NCBI RefSeq assembly: GCF_051245535.1
Contig: NZ_CP195303.1
Location: 1,426,001-1,490,000, forward strand
Direction: 5' to 3'
Length of the DNA: 64,000 bases
Source: Micavibrio aeruginosavorus_D
GTDB taxonomy: Bacteria > Pseudomonadota > Alphaproteobacteria > Micavibrionales > Micavibrionaceae
Part shown: one piece after another, positions 42,827-51,558 of the stretch
Layout: each line of letters opens with the position of its first letter
Position numbering within the stretch: position 1 is the first letter of the stretch
Position numbers and translations under genes: made by a program
Notes under the pieces: generated by a model
What the model saw: the letters and a program-made list of their open reading frames with translations, nothing else
Told to the model about the DNA's origin: nothing
Database searches by the model: none

Positions 42827-42913
42827 TGGGGCCTGATCCGGGGGTTTTTTATCTGCGCGTTGCGGACGGGCCCCTAAATCCCGGCCCTTTCGCACCGCAA
42901 AACCCCAAAAAAC

Positions 42914-42942
42914 TTGACAATCCCGTCAATTTTCATAACAAT
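42914..42942 (+). promoter_or_regulatory. Predicted promoter for the first alpha/beta hydrolase
   Basis: TTGACA (42914-42919), 17 bases, then AACAAT (42937-42942). A seven-base hairpin (AACCCGG 43014-43020 with CCGGGTT 43030-43036) lies in the predicted leader just ahead of the ribosome site GGGGAGAG. Confidence 0.5.
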
Positions 42943-43053
42943 GAAACCAAGTTTTAAGGCCCGCCCTGCTACAAAAGGGGCATCACAAAAAAACAGGCCA
43001 TAAACAGGGATTAAACCCGGACATATTCACCGGGTTCTGCGTGGGGAGAGCAT

Positions 43054-44154
43054 ATGCCGGCAGTCCGCAGTCTGACTGACAATTTCAATCGCGTCAGCAA
43101 GCCGCCCGAGGGTTGGCACGAATCCACGTTCCTGAACGCAGAGAACCAACACATCCGTTACGCCCACATCCCCGCGAATACAGCGCCCGGTGAATCACCG
43201 CGCGGCACCGTCGTGTTGACCCACGGCTACGGCGAATTTGTCGATTTGTATTACGAGGCGATCAAGGAATATCAAGCGCAGGGTTTCAATGTCTGGGCCA
43301 TGGACTGGCAGGGCTTTGGCGGGTCTGATCGTGATAATCCCAAAAAACCGCATCTGGTCGACGCACAGGGCATGAACCAGCACGTTCGCGATCTGGATCA
43401 ATTTGTACACAATGTTGTTCAGCACGATAAAAACACACCGCTGATCATGTCGACCCATTCGATGGGCGGACATCCCGGCATGTTGTATCTGCAACGCCAT
43501 CCGGGCGTTTTTGACGCGGCGGTGATGAGCGCGCCAATGTTTGACATTCACCGTCTGGGCGCTGGGCCATGGGCACGCCCGCTGGTTCACACCCTTTTCA
43601 ACACGGCATCACGCGTCGGATTACAAGACCGCCCCGTCCCCGCCTTGGAAGGGTTGCTGGCCAAGGTCGGCGGCTGGCAGGAAGAAGACGGACGCCGCAC
43701 CGTCGGCATGCACAATTTGCGCGAAGTGTGGAGCAACGCCATCCGCGCCCGCGCGCCCGAACACAATATCGAACGCCCCAGTTTTGGATGGATCAATTCC
43801 GTTTACGACACCGTGGGTGAACTCAACGACCCCGCCAATCTGCGCAAGGTCACCATTCCCGTCCTGATCGGCAGTGCCGGGCACGAAACGCTGGTCGATA
43901 ATGGCGCCCATACCCGCGCCTTGGCCGCCCTGCCCAATGCAAAACACATCACCCTGCCCACGGCGGGGCACAGCCTGTGGCTTCAGGATGAACCGAATTA
44001 TACCCGTTGGGCATCCGGCGTGAATGGCTTCCTGGAATCGGCCATGAATGATTTTTACAGCCGCCGCAACGCATCCATCCCGTTGCCACCACCGGACCCG
44101 GCCCAGATCGTCACGCGCGGGCCGCACCCCATCCTGAACGCACCCGCCGCATAG
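43054..44154 (+). CDS. Alpha/beta hydrolase (monoacylglycerol lipase/lysophospholipase-like), paralogue 1
   Basis: A 366-residue serine hydrolase. VVLTHGYGEFVDLY (about 51-64) is the oxyanion HG motif, MDWQGFGGSD (about 86-95) the conserved strand-turn, and MSTHSMGGHPGML (about 131) the nucleophile elbow with Ser. Asp in IGSAGHETLVDNGAH and His in LPTAGHSLWLQDE can complete the triad. The layout fits the serine aminopeptidase S33/hydrolase-4 group acting on lysolipids or monoacylglycerol. The C-terminal 40 residues are proline-rich. A second member of the family follows 128 bases downstream. There is no signal peptide. Confidence 0.8.
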   Translation: MPAVRSLTDNFNRVSKPPEGWHESTFLNAENQHIRYAHIPANTAPGESPRGTVVLTHGYGEFVDLYYEAIKEYQAQGFNVWAMDWQGFGGSDRDNPKKPHLVDAQGMNQHVRDLDQFVHNVVQHDKNTPLIMSTHSMGGHPGMLYLQRHPGVFDAAVMSAPMFDIHRLGAGPWARPLVHTLFNTASRVGLQDRPVPALEGLLAKVGGWQEEDGRRTVGMHNLREVWSNAIRARAPEHNIERPSFGWINSVYDTVGELNDPANLRKVTIPVLIGSAGHETLVDNGAHTRALAALPNAKHITLPTAGHSLWLQDEPNYTRWASGVNGFLESAMNDFYSRRNASIPLPPPDPAQIVTRGPHPILNAPAA

Positions 44155-44282
44155 CAGCAAAACACCCGCGAAACCGCGTTGAAAAATATAAAAAACGAGA
44201 GAAATCCGCCTTCTTCCTTGCATAAGGGGCATCGCCGTTTTACCCTTCTGGGAGTTTTAGTATAGGCATTCATAGTCAGACC

Positions 44283-45287
44283 ATGGACCGTAAAACAGAT
44301 CATCCCGATCTCAACCCCCGTTTCCTGCAACCCGATGGGTGGCGGTGGCATAATTTTACGAATCCGCAAGGCCGCACCCTGCGCTTCGGCACGGTCAGCC
44401 CGCGTGACAAAATTCCCGATGCCGTTGTCGTCTGCCTGCCGGGTCTGTCCGAATTTGGTGAAAAATATTTTGAACTGGCCCGCGATATGCTGGACCGCAA
44501 TCTGGCCTTCTGGGTTCTGGATTGGCAGGGTCAGGGAAAATCTCACCGCCATTTGAACAACAAACACCGCCGTTATTCCACCGGGTTTGACGATGATGTC
44601 GCCGATTTGCATTTCTTCCTGAATGAATACGTGAAACACGCCGCGGTTCAACCGGATGTGGGCCGCATTCCGCTGGTCATGCTGGCCCATTCCATGGGTT
44701 GCAATATCGGGCTGCGCTATCTGTCGCATCATCAGGATATGTTCGCCTGTGCCGCGTTCTCTGCCCCCATGCTGGGCATTCAGGCGTTGAACATACTGCC
44801 GCCGCGTGCGCGCTTGCTGTTGACCGGCATGTTTAATGAAATTGCCGGAACACACTACGTCTTTGGCGGCAGCGATTGGTCCCCGGCGGATCGTGATGAC
44901 CCGAAACGCAACATCTTTTCATCACACCCCGGCCGTGCCGCCATTCACAATGCGTGGAGCCGGTTTGACCCGACCCTGCAGGTTGGAAATGTCACGTTCC
45001 GCTGGTTACACGAGGCGGTCAAATCCTGCGCCCTGTTACAACAGAAAAACATTTTGGAAGATATTCATACGCCCTGCTTTATGGCGTATGCCCAGAATGA
45101 AAAACTGGTCGACAACGATGCCACGCGCACCGCGGCCGCCCGTATGCCACACACCAAGGTTCTGGAGCTGCAGGAATCATTGCACGAAATTTTGATGGAA
45201 CGCGACCCGATCCGGAACGTGTTCCTCAACGGATTTGACGAATTGTTGCAGCATAATAAAATTCGCGATCAGCGCACGCCCTTTTAA
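44283..45287 (+). CDS. Alpha/beta hydrolase, paralogue 2
   Basis: A 334-residue serine hydrolase of the same group: VVCLPGLSEFGEKYFELARD (about 48-67), LDWQGQGKSHRHLNNKHRRY (about 79-98), and MLAHSMGCNIGLRYLSHH with the nucleophile Ser (near 137). The oxyanion loop reads LPGLSEFG instead of the usual HGYGE, so the His of HG is absent. Asp in NEKLVDNDATR and His in ESLHEILME can act in the triad. The second half is closer to hydrolase-4 lipases than to paralogue 1. It has its own short leader and is followed by a small gene 31 bases on. Confidence 0.8.
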   Translation: MDRKTDHPDLNPRFLQPDGWRWHNFTNPQGRTLRFGTVSPRDKIPDAVVVCLPGLSEFGEKYFELARDMLDRNLAFWVLDWQGQGKSHRHLNNKHRRYSTGFDDDVADLHFFLNEYVKHAAVQPDVGRIPLVMLAHSMGCNIGLRYLSHHQDMFACAAFSAPMLGIQALNILPPRARLLLTGMFNEIAGTHYVFGGSDWSPADRDDPKRNIFSSHPGRAAIHNAWSRFDPTLQVGNVTFRWLHEAVKSCALLQQKNILEDIHTPCFMAYAQNEKLVDNDATRTAAARMPHTKVLELQESLHEILMERDPIRNVFLNGFDELLQHNKIRDQRTPF

Positions 45288-45318
45288 AAAACAAGAAGAA
45301 CAATAAATGGAGTCAACA

Positions 45319-45573
45319 ATGACCACCCCGATTGATAACAAAGCCCTGCGCGAAGTGCGCCTCAGCGATCGCATCCTCTACGCGCTCGAACTGGCCCTGT
45401 CTCAGGAAGATGTACAGGTGGCCGAGATGCTGACCCGCGCATTGGAAATGTCGATGACCCGCAACACGGGCGGCGGTGAATTCGTTGAACGCCGCGATTA
45501 CCCGGCGGAGATCGAGGAAGCGATGCGGAAACTGCACGCGCTGAAAGCCCGCAAGGGTGTTGCCGGGCACTAA
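45319..45573 (+). CDS. Small conserved-looking helical protein, unknown function
   Basis: An 84-residue protein: LREVRLSDRILYALELALSQ, then EDVQVAEMLTRALEMSMTR, and a C-terminal EIEEAMRKLHALKARKG, giving three amphipathic helices. I recognise it only as the kind of small protein common in Alphaproteobacteria. The ATG at 45319 has GGAG at the right distance; an upstream in-frame ATG at 45307 would add four residues. It lies between the hydrolase and the convergent ligA gene, whose stop is three bases away; no terminator is seen there. Confidence 0.65.
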   Translation: MTTPIDNKALREVRLSDRILYALELALSQEDVQVAEMLTRALEMSMTRNTGGGEFVERRDYPAEIEEAMRKLHALKARKGVAGH

Positions 45574-45576
45574 GGC

Positions 45577-47649
45577 TTACAGCCCCGCAATCAATTCCGC
45601 CCATTCGGCTTCGGTTAAAACGGCCACGCCCAATTCGCGTGCTTTGGCCAGTTTTGACCCGGCATCTTCGCCCGCCACGACGTAATCCGTCTTTTTCGAC
45701 ACGGACCCCGCCACCTTGGCCCCCAGCGATTCCGCGCGGGCCTTGGCCTCACCCCTTGTCATTGTGACCAGCGTGCCCGTAAAGACAACCGTTTTTCCGG
45801 CCACGGGGCTGTCACCCACCTGTGGCGCGACATAGGGCGCGATGGTGAGTTGGGCCAGCAAATCATCAACAATCACGTGGTTTTTCTGATCATTGAAAAA
45901 GCGGATTAAATCCTCGGCCACACTGGGCCCAACATCTTCCACGCGCAGCAAATCCGCCACCGCATCCGATTCCGGGTCATACGCCGCGCGCATCGCGTCA
46001 TACAGCGCATCAAACGTGCCGTAATGCGCCGCCAGACGTTTTGCGGTTGCCTGCCCGATCTGACGAATCCCAAGGGCATAGATAAAACGATCCAGCGGAA
46101 TGGTGCGGCGCGCATCAATCGCATCGAACAATTTCTTGGCCGATTGATCCCCCCACCCCATACGGGCGCGAATGGGCGTTAAACTACCGCGATCGCGTTC
46201 CTGCAATGTGAAAATATCCGCCGGGCTGCGGACCAGACCATCATCCCAAAATTCACGAATGATTTTATCGCCCAGCCCTTCGATATCGAACGCATCGCGG
46301 GACACGAAGTGTTTCAATCGCTCCACCGCCTGCGCCGGACAGATCATGCCGCCCGTGCAACGGCGCGCCACTTCCCCTTCGGGCCGGACAGCGGGGGAAC
46401 CGCAGGCCGGGCAGGTTTGCGGGAATGCGTATGGCGTCGCGTTTGCCTCGCGCTTATCCATCACCACGCTGACCACCTGCGGGATCACATCACCCGCGCG
46501 TTGAATCACCACATGGTCGCCAATACGCACATCCTTGCGCGCTATTTCATCTTCGTTGTGCAGGGTGGCGTTGGACACGACGACACCGCCGACCGTGACA
46601 GGTTCCAACCGCGCCACGGGCGTCAACGCCCCCGTCCGGCCCACCTGAATATCAATGCCATGCACAATGGTCACGGCCTGTTCCGCCGGGAATTTATGGG
46701 CGATGGCCCAACGCGGCGCACGCGACACGAACCCGAGACGGGATTGCAGATCAAGGCGGTCCACCTTGTACACCACACCGTCAATATCGTAATCCAGATC
46801 CGGGCGCAGATTCATAATCTTGGTATAATATTCAAGAATCTGGTCCGTCGTTTCGCACAATTGCGCGGGCTCGGCCTCGGCAAAGCCCATGTTCACGAGC
46901 GCCTTGCGAATACCCCATTGCGTATCAGAAATTGGCGCGGATACATCCCCCAGCGCATAGCCGAAAAAGCGTAAAGGGCGCGATTGCGTGATGGACGAAT
47001 CCAGTTGCCGCACACTGCCCGCCGCCGCGTTGCGCGGGTTGGCGAAGATGGGCTTGCCCTGTTCTTCCTGCCGCGCATTCAGCGCCATAAATTCATCACG
47101 GCGCATGTAAATTTCACCGCGCACTTCCAGAATCTCGGGCACATTTCCCTTCAATGTTTGCGGCACATCGCGGGTGGTGCGGACATTGGCGGTAATATCC
47201 TCGCCCTCGGCCCCGTCGCCACGTGTTGCGGCCTGCACCAGAACACCGTTTTCATAGCGCAGGGAACAGGACAACCCGTCAATCTTCGGCTCGGCCACCA
47301 CCGCGATTGTATCGCTGAAATTCAGGAAACGGCGCACCCGGTCGATAAAATCGGTCACGTCCTGATCTTCGAACGCATTGCCCAGCGATAACATGGGAAC
47401 ACTGTGGCGTATCTTTTTAAATCCGGCAGCGACCGGGGCGCCGACCTTGTCTAAATCTTTTTTGGATGCGATTTCCGGATATTGCGCGGCAATATCAAAA
47501 AACCGTTTTTTCATCCGGTCATATTCGGCATCGGAAATATCCGGCGCATCGTTCTGGTGATAGGCAATGTCGTGCCGTTCCAGCTCTTTCACCAGATTTT
47601 TATATTCGGCGATAATTTCGGGTGGGGTGTTGAAAAGGGAGTTATTCAC
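45577..47649 (-). CDS. ligA: NAD-dependent DNA ligase
   Basis: A 690-residue ligase. Domain Ia (about 1-75) contains NDAPDISDAEYDRMKKRFFD; the nucleotidyltransferase lysine lies in AEPKIDGLSC (about residue 120). The OB fold follows, then a zinc finger (CPACGSPAV, RRCTGGMICPAQ), helix-hairpin-helix repeats and a C-terminal BRCT domain (VFTGTLVTMTRGEAKARAES). It seals nicks during replication and repair. Length is normal. It is the last gene of the lpxC-bamD-recN-ligA stretch; a composite repeat separates it from recN. Confidence 0.95.
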   Translation of the reverse strand: MNNSLFNTPPEIIAEYKNLVKELERHDIAYHQNDAPDISDAEYDRMKKRFFDIAAQYPEIASKKDLDKVGAPVAAGFKKIRHSVPMLSLGNAFEDQDVTDFIDRVRRFLNFSDTIAVVAEPKIDGLSCSLRYENGVLVQAATRGDGAEGEDITANVRTTRDVPQTLKGNVPEILEVRGEIYMRRDEFMALNARQEEQGKPIFANPRNAAAGSVRQLDSSITQSRPLRFFGYALGDVSAPISDTQWGIRKALVNMGFAEAEPAQLCETTDQILEYYTKIMNLRPDLDYDIDGVVYKVDRLDLQSRLGFVSRAPRWAIAHKFPAEQAVTIVHGIDIQVGRTGALTPVARLEPVTVGGVVVSNATLHNEDEIARKDVRIGDHVVIQRAGDVIPQVVSVVMDKREANATPYAFPQTCPACGSPAVRPEGEVARRCTGGMICPAQAVERLKHFVSRDAFDIEGLGDKIIREFWDDGLVRSPADIFTLQERDRGSLTPIRARMGWGDQSAKKLFDAIDARRTIPLDRFIYALGIRQIGQATAKRLAAHYGTFDALYDAMRAAYDPESDAVADLLRVEDVGPSVAEDLIRFFNDQKNHVIVDDLLAQLTIAPYVAPQVGDSPVAGKTVVFTGTLVTMTRGEAKARAESLGAKVAGSVSKKTDYVVAGEDAGSKLAKARELGVAVLTEAEWAELIAGL

Positions 47650-47662
47650 AATACACCCCCGT

Positions 47663-47730
47663 CGTCATACCGGCGAAGGCCGGTATCCATACGATAGATT
47701 GAATGGACCCCGGCCTTCGCCGGGGTGACG
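47663..47730. repeat. Composite palindromic intergenic repeat, copy 3
   Basis: CGTCATACCGGCGAAGGCCG and GTATCCA are inverted, with changes, as TGGACCCCGGCCTTCGCCGG and GGTGACG. Each arm is a hairpin in itself (CCGGC...GCCGG). It fills the recN-ligA gap. Confidence 0.8.
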
Positions 47731-47743
47731 GTTAGAGTTTTCA

Positions 47744-49417
47744 TTACCCCGCCTTCGCTTCCAGCAATCGATCCGCCGCCGCCCTGGCTTCGGTGGTGAT
47801 GGTGGCGCCGGACAGCATGCGAGCAATTTCTTCGCGGCGTTCGGCCAGTTCATCCAACGGAATGATTTTCGTGGTCAAATCTGCCCCGCCCGATTTCATC
47901 ACGATCAAATGATGGTTGGCCCGTGCGGCCACCTGGGGCGAATGGGTAACGACCAGAATTTGTTTCTGCCCCGACAGGCGGGCCAGACGTTCACCCACGG
48001 CATCCGCGGTTGATCCGCCAATGCCCGTATCCACCTCGTCAAAAATCAGCGTGTGGGCGGCACCCGTATCGGCCATCACAACCTTCAGCGCCAGCATAAA
48101 GCGCGCCATTTCCCCGCCCGAGGCAATTTTATTCAGCGGGCCGGGGTCAGACCCCGGATTGGTGGCGACCAAAAACTGCACCCGGTCCATGCCCGTCGGG
48201 CCCCACAGCGTTTCATCATCCGCCGCATCGACACGGGTGAAGAACCGCGCCTTGTCCAGTTTCAATGGCGGCAATTCGGCGGCGACCAGCGTATCCATTT
48301 TCTTAGCGCATTTAATGCGAGCGGCAGAAATTTTCTGGGCTGCGGCTTTATAATCTGCGCGCGCGGCATCCACCGCCTTCATCAGGCCGGCCAGAATATC
48401 ATCGGTGCGATCGGCCAGACGCAATTTTTCGGTCATCTCGCTATGCAGGCGTGGCAAATCATCCGGGCGGCAGCCAAATTTCCGCGCCGCGCCGCGCAGG
48501 GCATAAAGCCGATCTTCCGCCGCTTCCAACGACATATCGCCATCGCTCAACGACGATGTCATGGATTCAATATCACGCACGGCGTCCTGCAGCGCGCTGG
48601 CGGCATTATCCAAGGCGGCCAGAACCGGATCAATCGAGGCCGGAGCCTTGTCCCCGATGCGGGTCACAACACGGGCGGCGGCGGCGATGCGCATTTCCGC
48701 GCCTTCGTCTGAACTGATCGCCTGCCACGCTTCATCCAGCGCGCTGAGCACATGCGCCTTGTGCTTCATCGTTTCGCGGATGGTCAGGAGATGATCTTCC
48801 TCCCCCTCCTCCGGATTGAGCTTGTCCAGCTCAGCCACGGCATGGCGCAAATATTCTTCTTCGGCGCGGGCTTTTTCGGCCTCGATCTGTGCGGTTTTCA
48901 GGGCGTTGCGCGCATCGGACCATGTATTCCATTGCCGGTTCAGCGCCCGCACATCGTTATGCAGCCCGGCGTAATCATCCAGCAAATCACGGTGCGTTGT
49001 CGGGTCCAGCAGGCCGTGCGTATCAAACTGGCCATGGATTTCCACCAACTGGTCGCCCACCTGTTTCAACAGGCCAACGCCAACGGGCTGGTCATTGATA
49101 AAGGCCCGGCTGCGCCCATCGGCCCCCAGCACACGGCGCAGGATCAGCGTGTCATCGCCCGCAATGCCCTGTTCGTTCAACAGGGTCAGAACGGAATGTT
49201 TGGAATCAATGTGGAATTCGGCGGTGACGCTGGCTTGATCCTGTCCCTTGCGGACCAGACCGGAATCGCTGCGCGCGCCCAAGGCCAGACCGAGTGAGTC
49301 GAGAAGGATGGATTTGCCCGCGCCGGTTTCCCCGGTCAGCGCACAAAAGCCACGGTCAAACGCGACCGTCAACTGGTCGATCAAAACGATATTGCGGATG
49401 GTCAGCGTGACGAGCAT
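47744..49417 (-). CDS. recN: DNA repair protein RecN
   Basis: A 557-residue SMC-like ATPase. TGETGAGKSILLDSLGLALG (about 29-48) is Walker A; KIASGGEMARFMLALKVV is the ABC signature; LIFDEVDTGIGGSTADAVGE is Walker B. A coiled coil spans about 150-370. RecN gathers broken DNA for recombination repair and is often SOS-induced, but I see no GTTC-N7-GTTC box in the 18 bases between it and bamD. It has normal length and gene order (bamD-recN-ligA), conserved in Alphaproteobacteria. Confidence 0.95.
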   Translation of the reverse strand: MLVTLTIRNIVLIDQLTVAFDRGFCALTGETGAGKSILLDSLGLALGARSDSGLVRKGQDQASVTAEFHIDSKHSVLTLLNEQGIAGDDTLILRRVLGADGRSRAFINDQPVGVGLLKQVGDQLVEIHGQFDTHGLLDPTTHRDLLDDYAGLHNDVRALNRQWNTWSDARNALKTAQIEAEKARAEEEYLRHAVAELDKLNPEEGEEDHLLTIRETMKHKAHVLSALDEAWQAISSDEGAEMRIAAAARVVTRIGDKAPASIDPVLAALDNAASALQDAVRDIESMTSSLSDGDMSLEAAEDRLYALRGAARKFGCRPDDLPRLHSEMTEKLRLADRTDDILAGLMKAVDAARADYKAAAQKISAARIKCAKKMDTLVAAELPPLKLDKARFFTRVDAADDETLWGPTGMDRVQFLVATNPGSDPGPLNKIASGGEMARFMLALKVVMADTGAAHTLIFDEVDTGIGGSTADAVGERLARLSGQKQILVVTHSPQVAARANHHLIVMKSGGADLTTKIIPLDELAERREEIARMLSGATITTEARAAADRLLEAKAG

Positions 49418-49435
49418 TCACCAACCCCAGATGCA

Positions 49436-50272
49436 TCAATTCGGTTTAAACAGGGAATCGACCGTACGATCGACAAACCCGCGTTCGTCCATAATCTTCT
49501 GGCGCATCGCGGGATCGAGCAATTCATACGTATCTTCGTACCACGGGCTGCCCGGATAGTTATAACCGAGAACAGCGGCCACGCGCGTGGCTTCATCCGT
49601 CAAGCCCAGCGTGATATAGGCCTCGACCAGACGGTGCAGCGCCTCGGGCACGTGGGTGGTGGTCTGGTAATCCCGCACAACAACGCGGAAACGATTAATA
49701 GATGCGTTGATTTCACCACGGGTCAGGTAATACCGCCCGATTTCCATTTCCTTGCCAGCCAAATGGTCCAGTGTCAGATCGCGTTTCAGGATGGCATCGC
49801 GGGTATAGCGACTATCCGGAAAACGGCGGATCAGCGTATCAAACGCCTTCAACGATTCATCCGTCATATATTGGTCGCGGGCCACATCGCTGATTTGTTC
49901 ATAGAAGCACAGCGCCTTCAGGTACAACGCGTAATCAATATCCTTGTGCCCCGGGTGCAGTTCAACGAACCGGTCCAGCGACAAAATGGCTTCATCATAG
50001 CGCATGCTTGAATACTGGGCATAGGCCGCCATCAATTCCGCGCGCACCGCCCATTCGGAATACGGGTGCTGGCGCTCCACTTCCTGGAACAAGCGGGTGG
50101 CTTCGCGGTAATTCTGCGCATCCATCGCGGCGGCGGCATTGGTGTACAATGTTTCCACCGGCGTATCGACTTCGTTCTTTGTATCTTCCTTGTTGCCCGT
50201 GCTGGAGCATGCAGCCGTGGCCAGCAAAACCGGCACGCACAGGATGGGGAGAATTTTGGTAAAACGCTTCAT
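49436..50272 (-). CDS. bamD: Outer membrane assembly lipoprotein BamD
   Basis: A 278-residue lipoprotein. The signal peptide ends in LLATAACSS (lipidated Cys near residue 23). TPR-like helices follow: LYTNAAAAMDAQNYREATRL, RQHPYSEWAVRAEL-like (here VERQHPYSEWAVRAELMAAY), RFPDSRYTRDAILKRDL and YNYPGSPWYEDTYELL. It is part of the BAM complex that inserts beta-barrels into the outer membrane. It is the usual neighbour of recN. I chose the ATG at 50272 over 50287, because the signal peptide begins there. Confidence 0.93.
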   Translation of the reverse strand: MKRFTKILPILCVPVLLATAACSSTGNKEDTKNEVDTPVETLYTNAAAAMDAQNYREATRLFQEVERQHPYSEWAVRAELMAAYAQYSSMRYDEAILSLDRFVELHPGHKDIDYALYLKALCFYEQISDVARDQYMTDESLKAFDTLIRRFPDSRYTRDAILKRDLTLDHLAGKEMEIGRYYLTRGEINASINRFRVVVRDYQTTTHVPEALHRLVEAYITLGLTDEATRVAAVLGYNYPGSPWYEDTYELLDPAMRQKIMDERGFVDRTVDSLFKPN

Positions 50273-50381
50273 GACACACCCGGTCAAAATCTACGGAAAT
50301 CCATTGAAATTCATAGCCCGAAGCCCCCCGGATTGAAAGGGGGAACGGGGCAGAAAAGCCCCCTTGTCAACAGGCCGATTT

Positions 50382-51395
50382 TCAATAAAACCGGGTGCGG
50401 GTGCGGTGCGGCGGGGTCGCCATATAACGCGGGTCTTCGACCGAGCGGTGCCACAGCACATGGTCGATATCCATGACCCGCACGCCCTTGATGGCGCAAA
50501 TCCGCTCCACCGCCTCAACGGCGCAGGCGCGCAGCTCAATCTCCTCATCACTGCCTGCGGGGATAAAGTCCCCGGCGGCAATCCGGGCGGCAAGATCGTC
50601 GGACAGGGTCAAAACCCCGTCAGTGACCAGAACATGGGGCACGGCATTATCGGCAAACAGGGTCAGGCGGTCCATATCCCCGAACAAGGGGCGGCCATGG
50701 CGGACGAAGGCCAGATGCAAATCCGCCGCCGCAATCTGGGCCCGCTTATAAAATGGAATGGCCCGGCCATGATAATTGTGAACATCCTGAAACCCCGGCA
50801 ATTCGGCCAGGCGGCACACCAACCGCGCCGCATGCCCGTCGGCATCCTGCACCAGTTTCAGGAACGACCCATCAAAATGATTTTGGACAAAGGTGCCCAG
50901 CTCGTTCAGGGCCGCGGCAAACAACACCGCCACCTCGGTCCCCACGGTACGGTGCGGCAGGCCGAAAATGCGGTGACAATCCAGAACGCTGAGGCCCGCC
51001 ATGGTGGACGCATCCATCGACCCCTGGCTTTCGAAATGATATTTCAACGCCGTGGACACGGTGTAGTAAATGGAATGGTCGCGCAGACGCCACCCCTCCT
51101 CCACCAACGCGGCTTCATACCCCGATCCGAAATTGATCGCCTCCAGCGCCATGATATAGGCGGCCAGAGATTCCAGGTCGTTGCTGTCGTAATGGTGATC
51201 AAGATCGAGAACATTATTCGGCGCGCGCGGCGATAAAGTTTGCGCGTAATCGCGCAGGACCCAGTCATTGATGGTGACATGTTGCGCATGATCGGCAACG
51301 AAACGGCACCCCTCACGCACGCGGCCAAAAACATCGCAAGGCACACCCGGATTATTCAATACGCTCTGGTTCGTTTTTTTGCGAAAGGGCCACAT
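50382..51395 (-). CDS. Queuosine salvage protein (DUF2419/Qng1-like nucleosidase)
   Basis: A 337-residue protein. AINFGSGYEAALVEEGWRLR near residues 104-123, YHGRAIPFYKRAQIAAADLH near 216-235, MDRLTLFADNAVPHVLVTDG near 249-268 and GSDEEIELRACAVEAVERI near 288-306 match the queuosine salvage family, whose members free the queuine base from queuosine 5'-phosphate. Known mostly from eukaryotes and some bacteria, it recycles a base needed for tRNA wobble modification. The start at 51395 (MWPFRKKTNQ) lacks a clear ribosome site; a longer TTG-started frame overlaps a promoter-like TTGACG. It lies between lpxC and bamD, an unusual site. Confidence 0.8.
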   Translation of the reverse strand: MWPFRKKTNQSVLNNPGVPCDVFGRVREGCRFVADHAQHVTINDWVLRDYAQTLSPRAPNNVLDLDHHYDSNDLESLAAYIMALEAINFGSGYEAALVEEGWRLRDHSIYYTVSTALKYHFESQGSMDASTMAGLSVLDCHRIFGLPHRTVGTEVAVLFAAALNELGTFVQNHFDGSFLKLVQDADGHAARLVCRLAELPGFQDVHNYHGRAIPFYKRAQIAAADLHLAFVRHGRPLFGDMDRLTLFADNAVPHVLVTDGVLTLSDDLAARIAAGDFIPAGSDEEIELRACAVEAVERICAIKGVRVMDIDHVLWHRSVEDPRYMATPPHRTRTRFY

Positions 51396-51558
51396 ACAGG
51401 TTCTACTTCGTATCGTATTGACGAAAACGCGATAAAAAACACGCCCCAAGCTCACCGTCAAGAGAGTCTTGAAGCATGTCGCATAACATCTTGTTTTTCA
51501 TGGAAATCAAAGCCCGGCGCGATTGCGAAACGATCCGCACCGGAACATGTTTTTAGGA

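Noticed and set aside
42670..42957. 95-residue plus-strand frame with a repeated ATLFYGRxAS unit
   Set aside because: It is the translation of the 30-bp hairpin repeats and terminators. It has no ribosome site or family likeness.
45577..49417. LexA box for recN
   Set aside because: The 18 bases upstream of recN contain no GTTC-N7-GTTC; SOS control, if any, would act through an upstream promoter.
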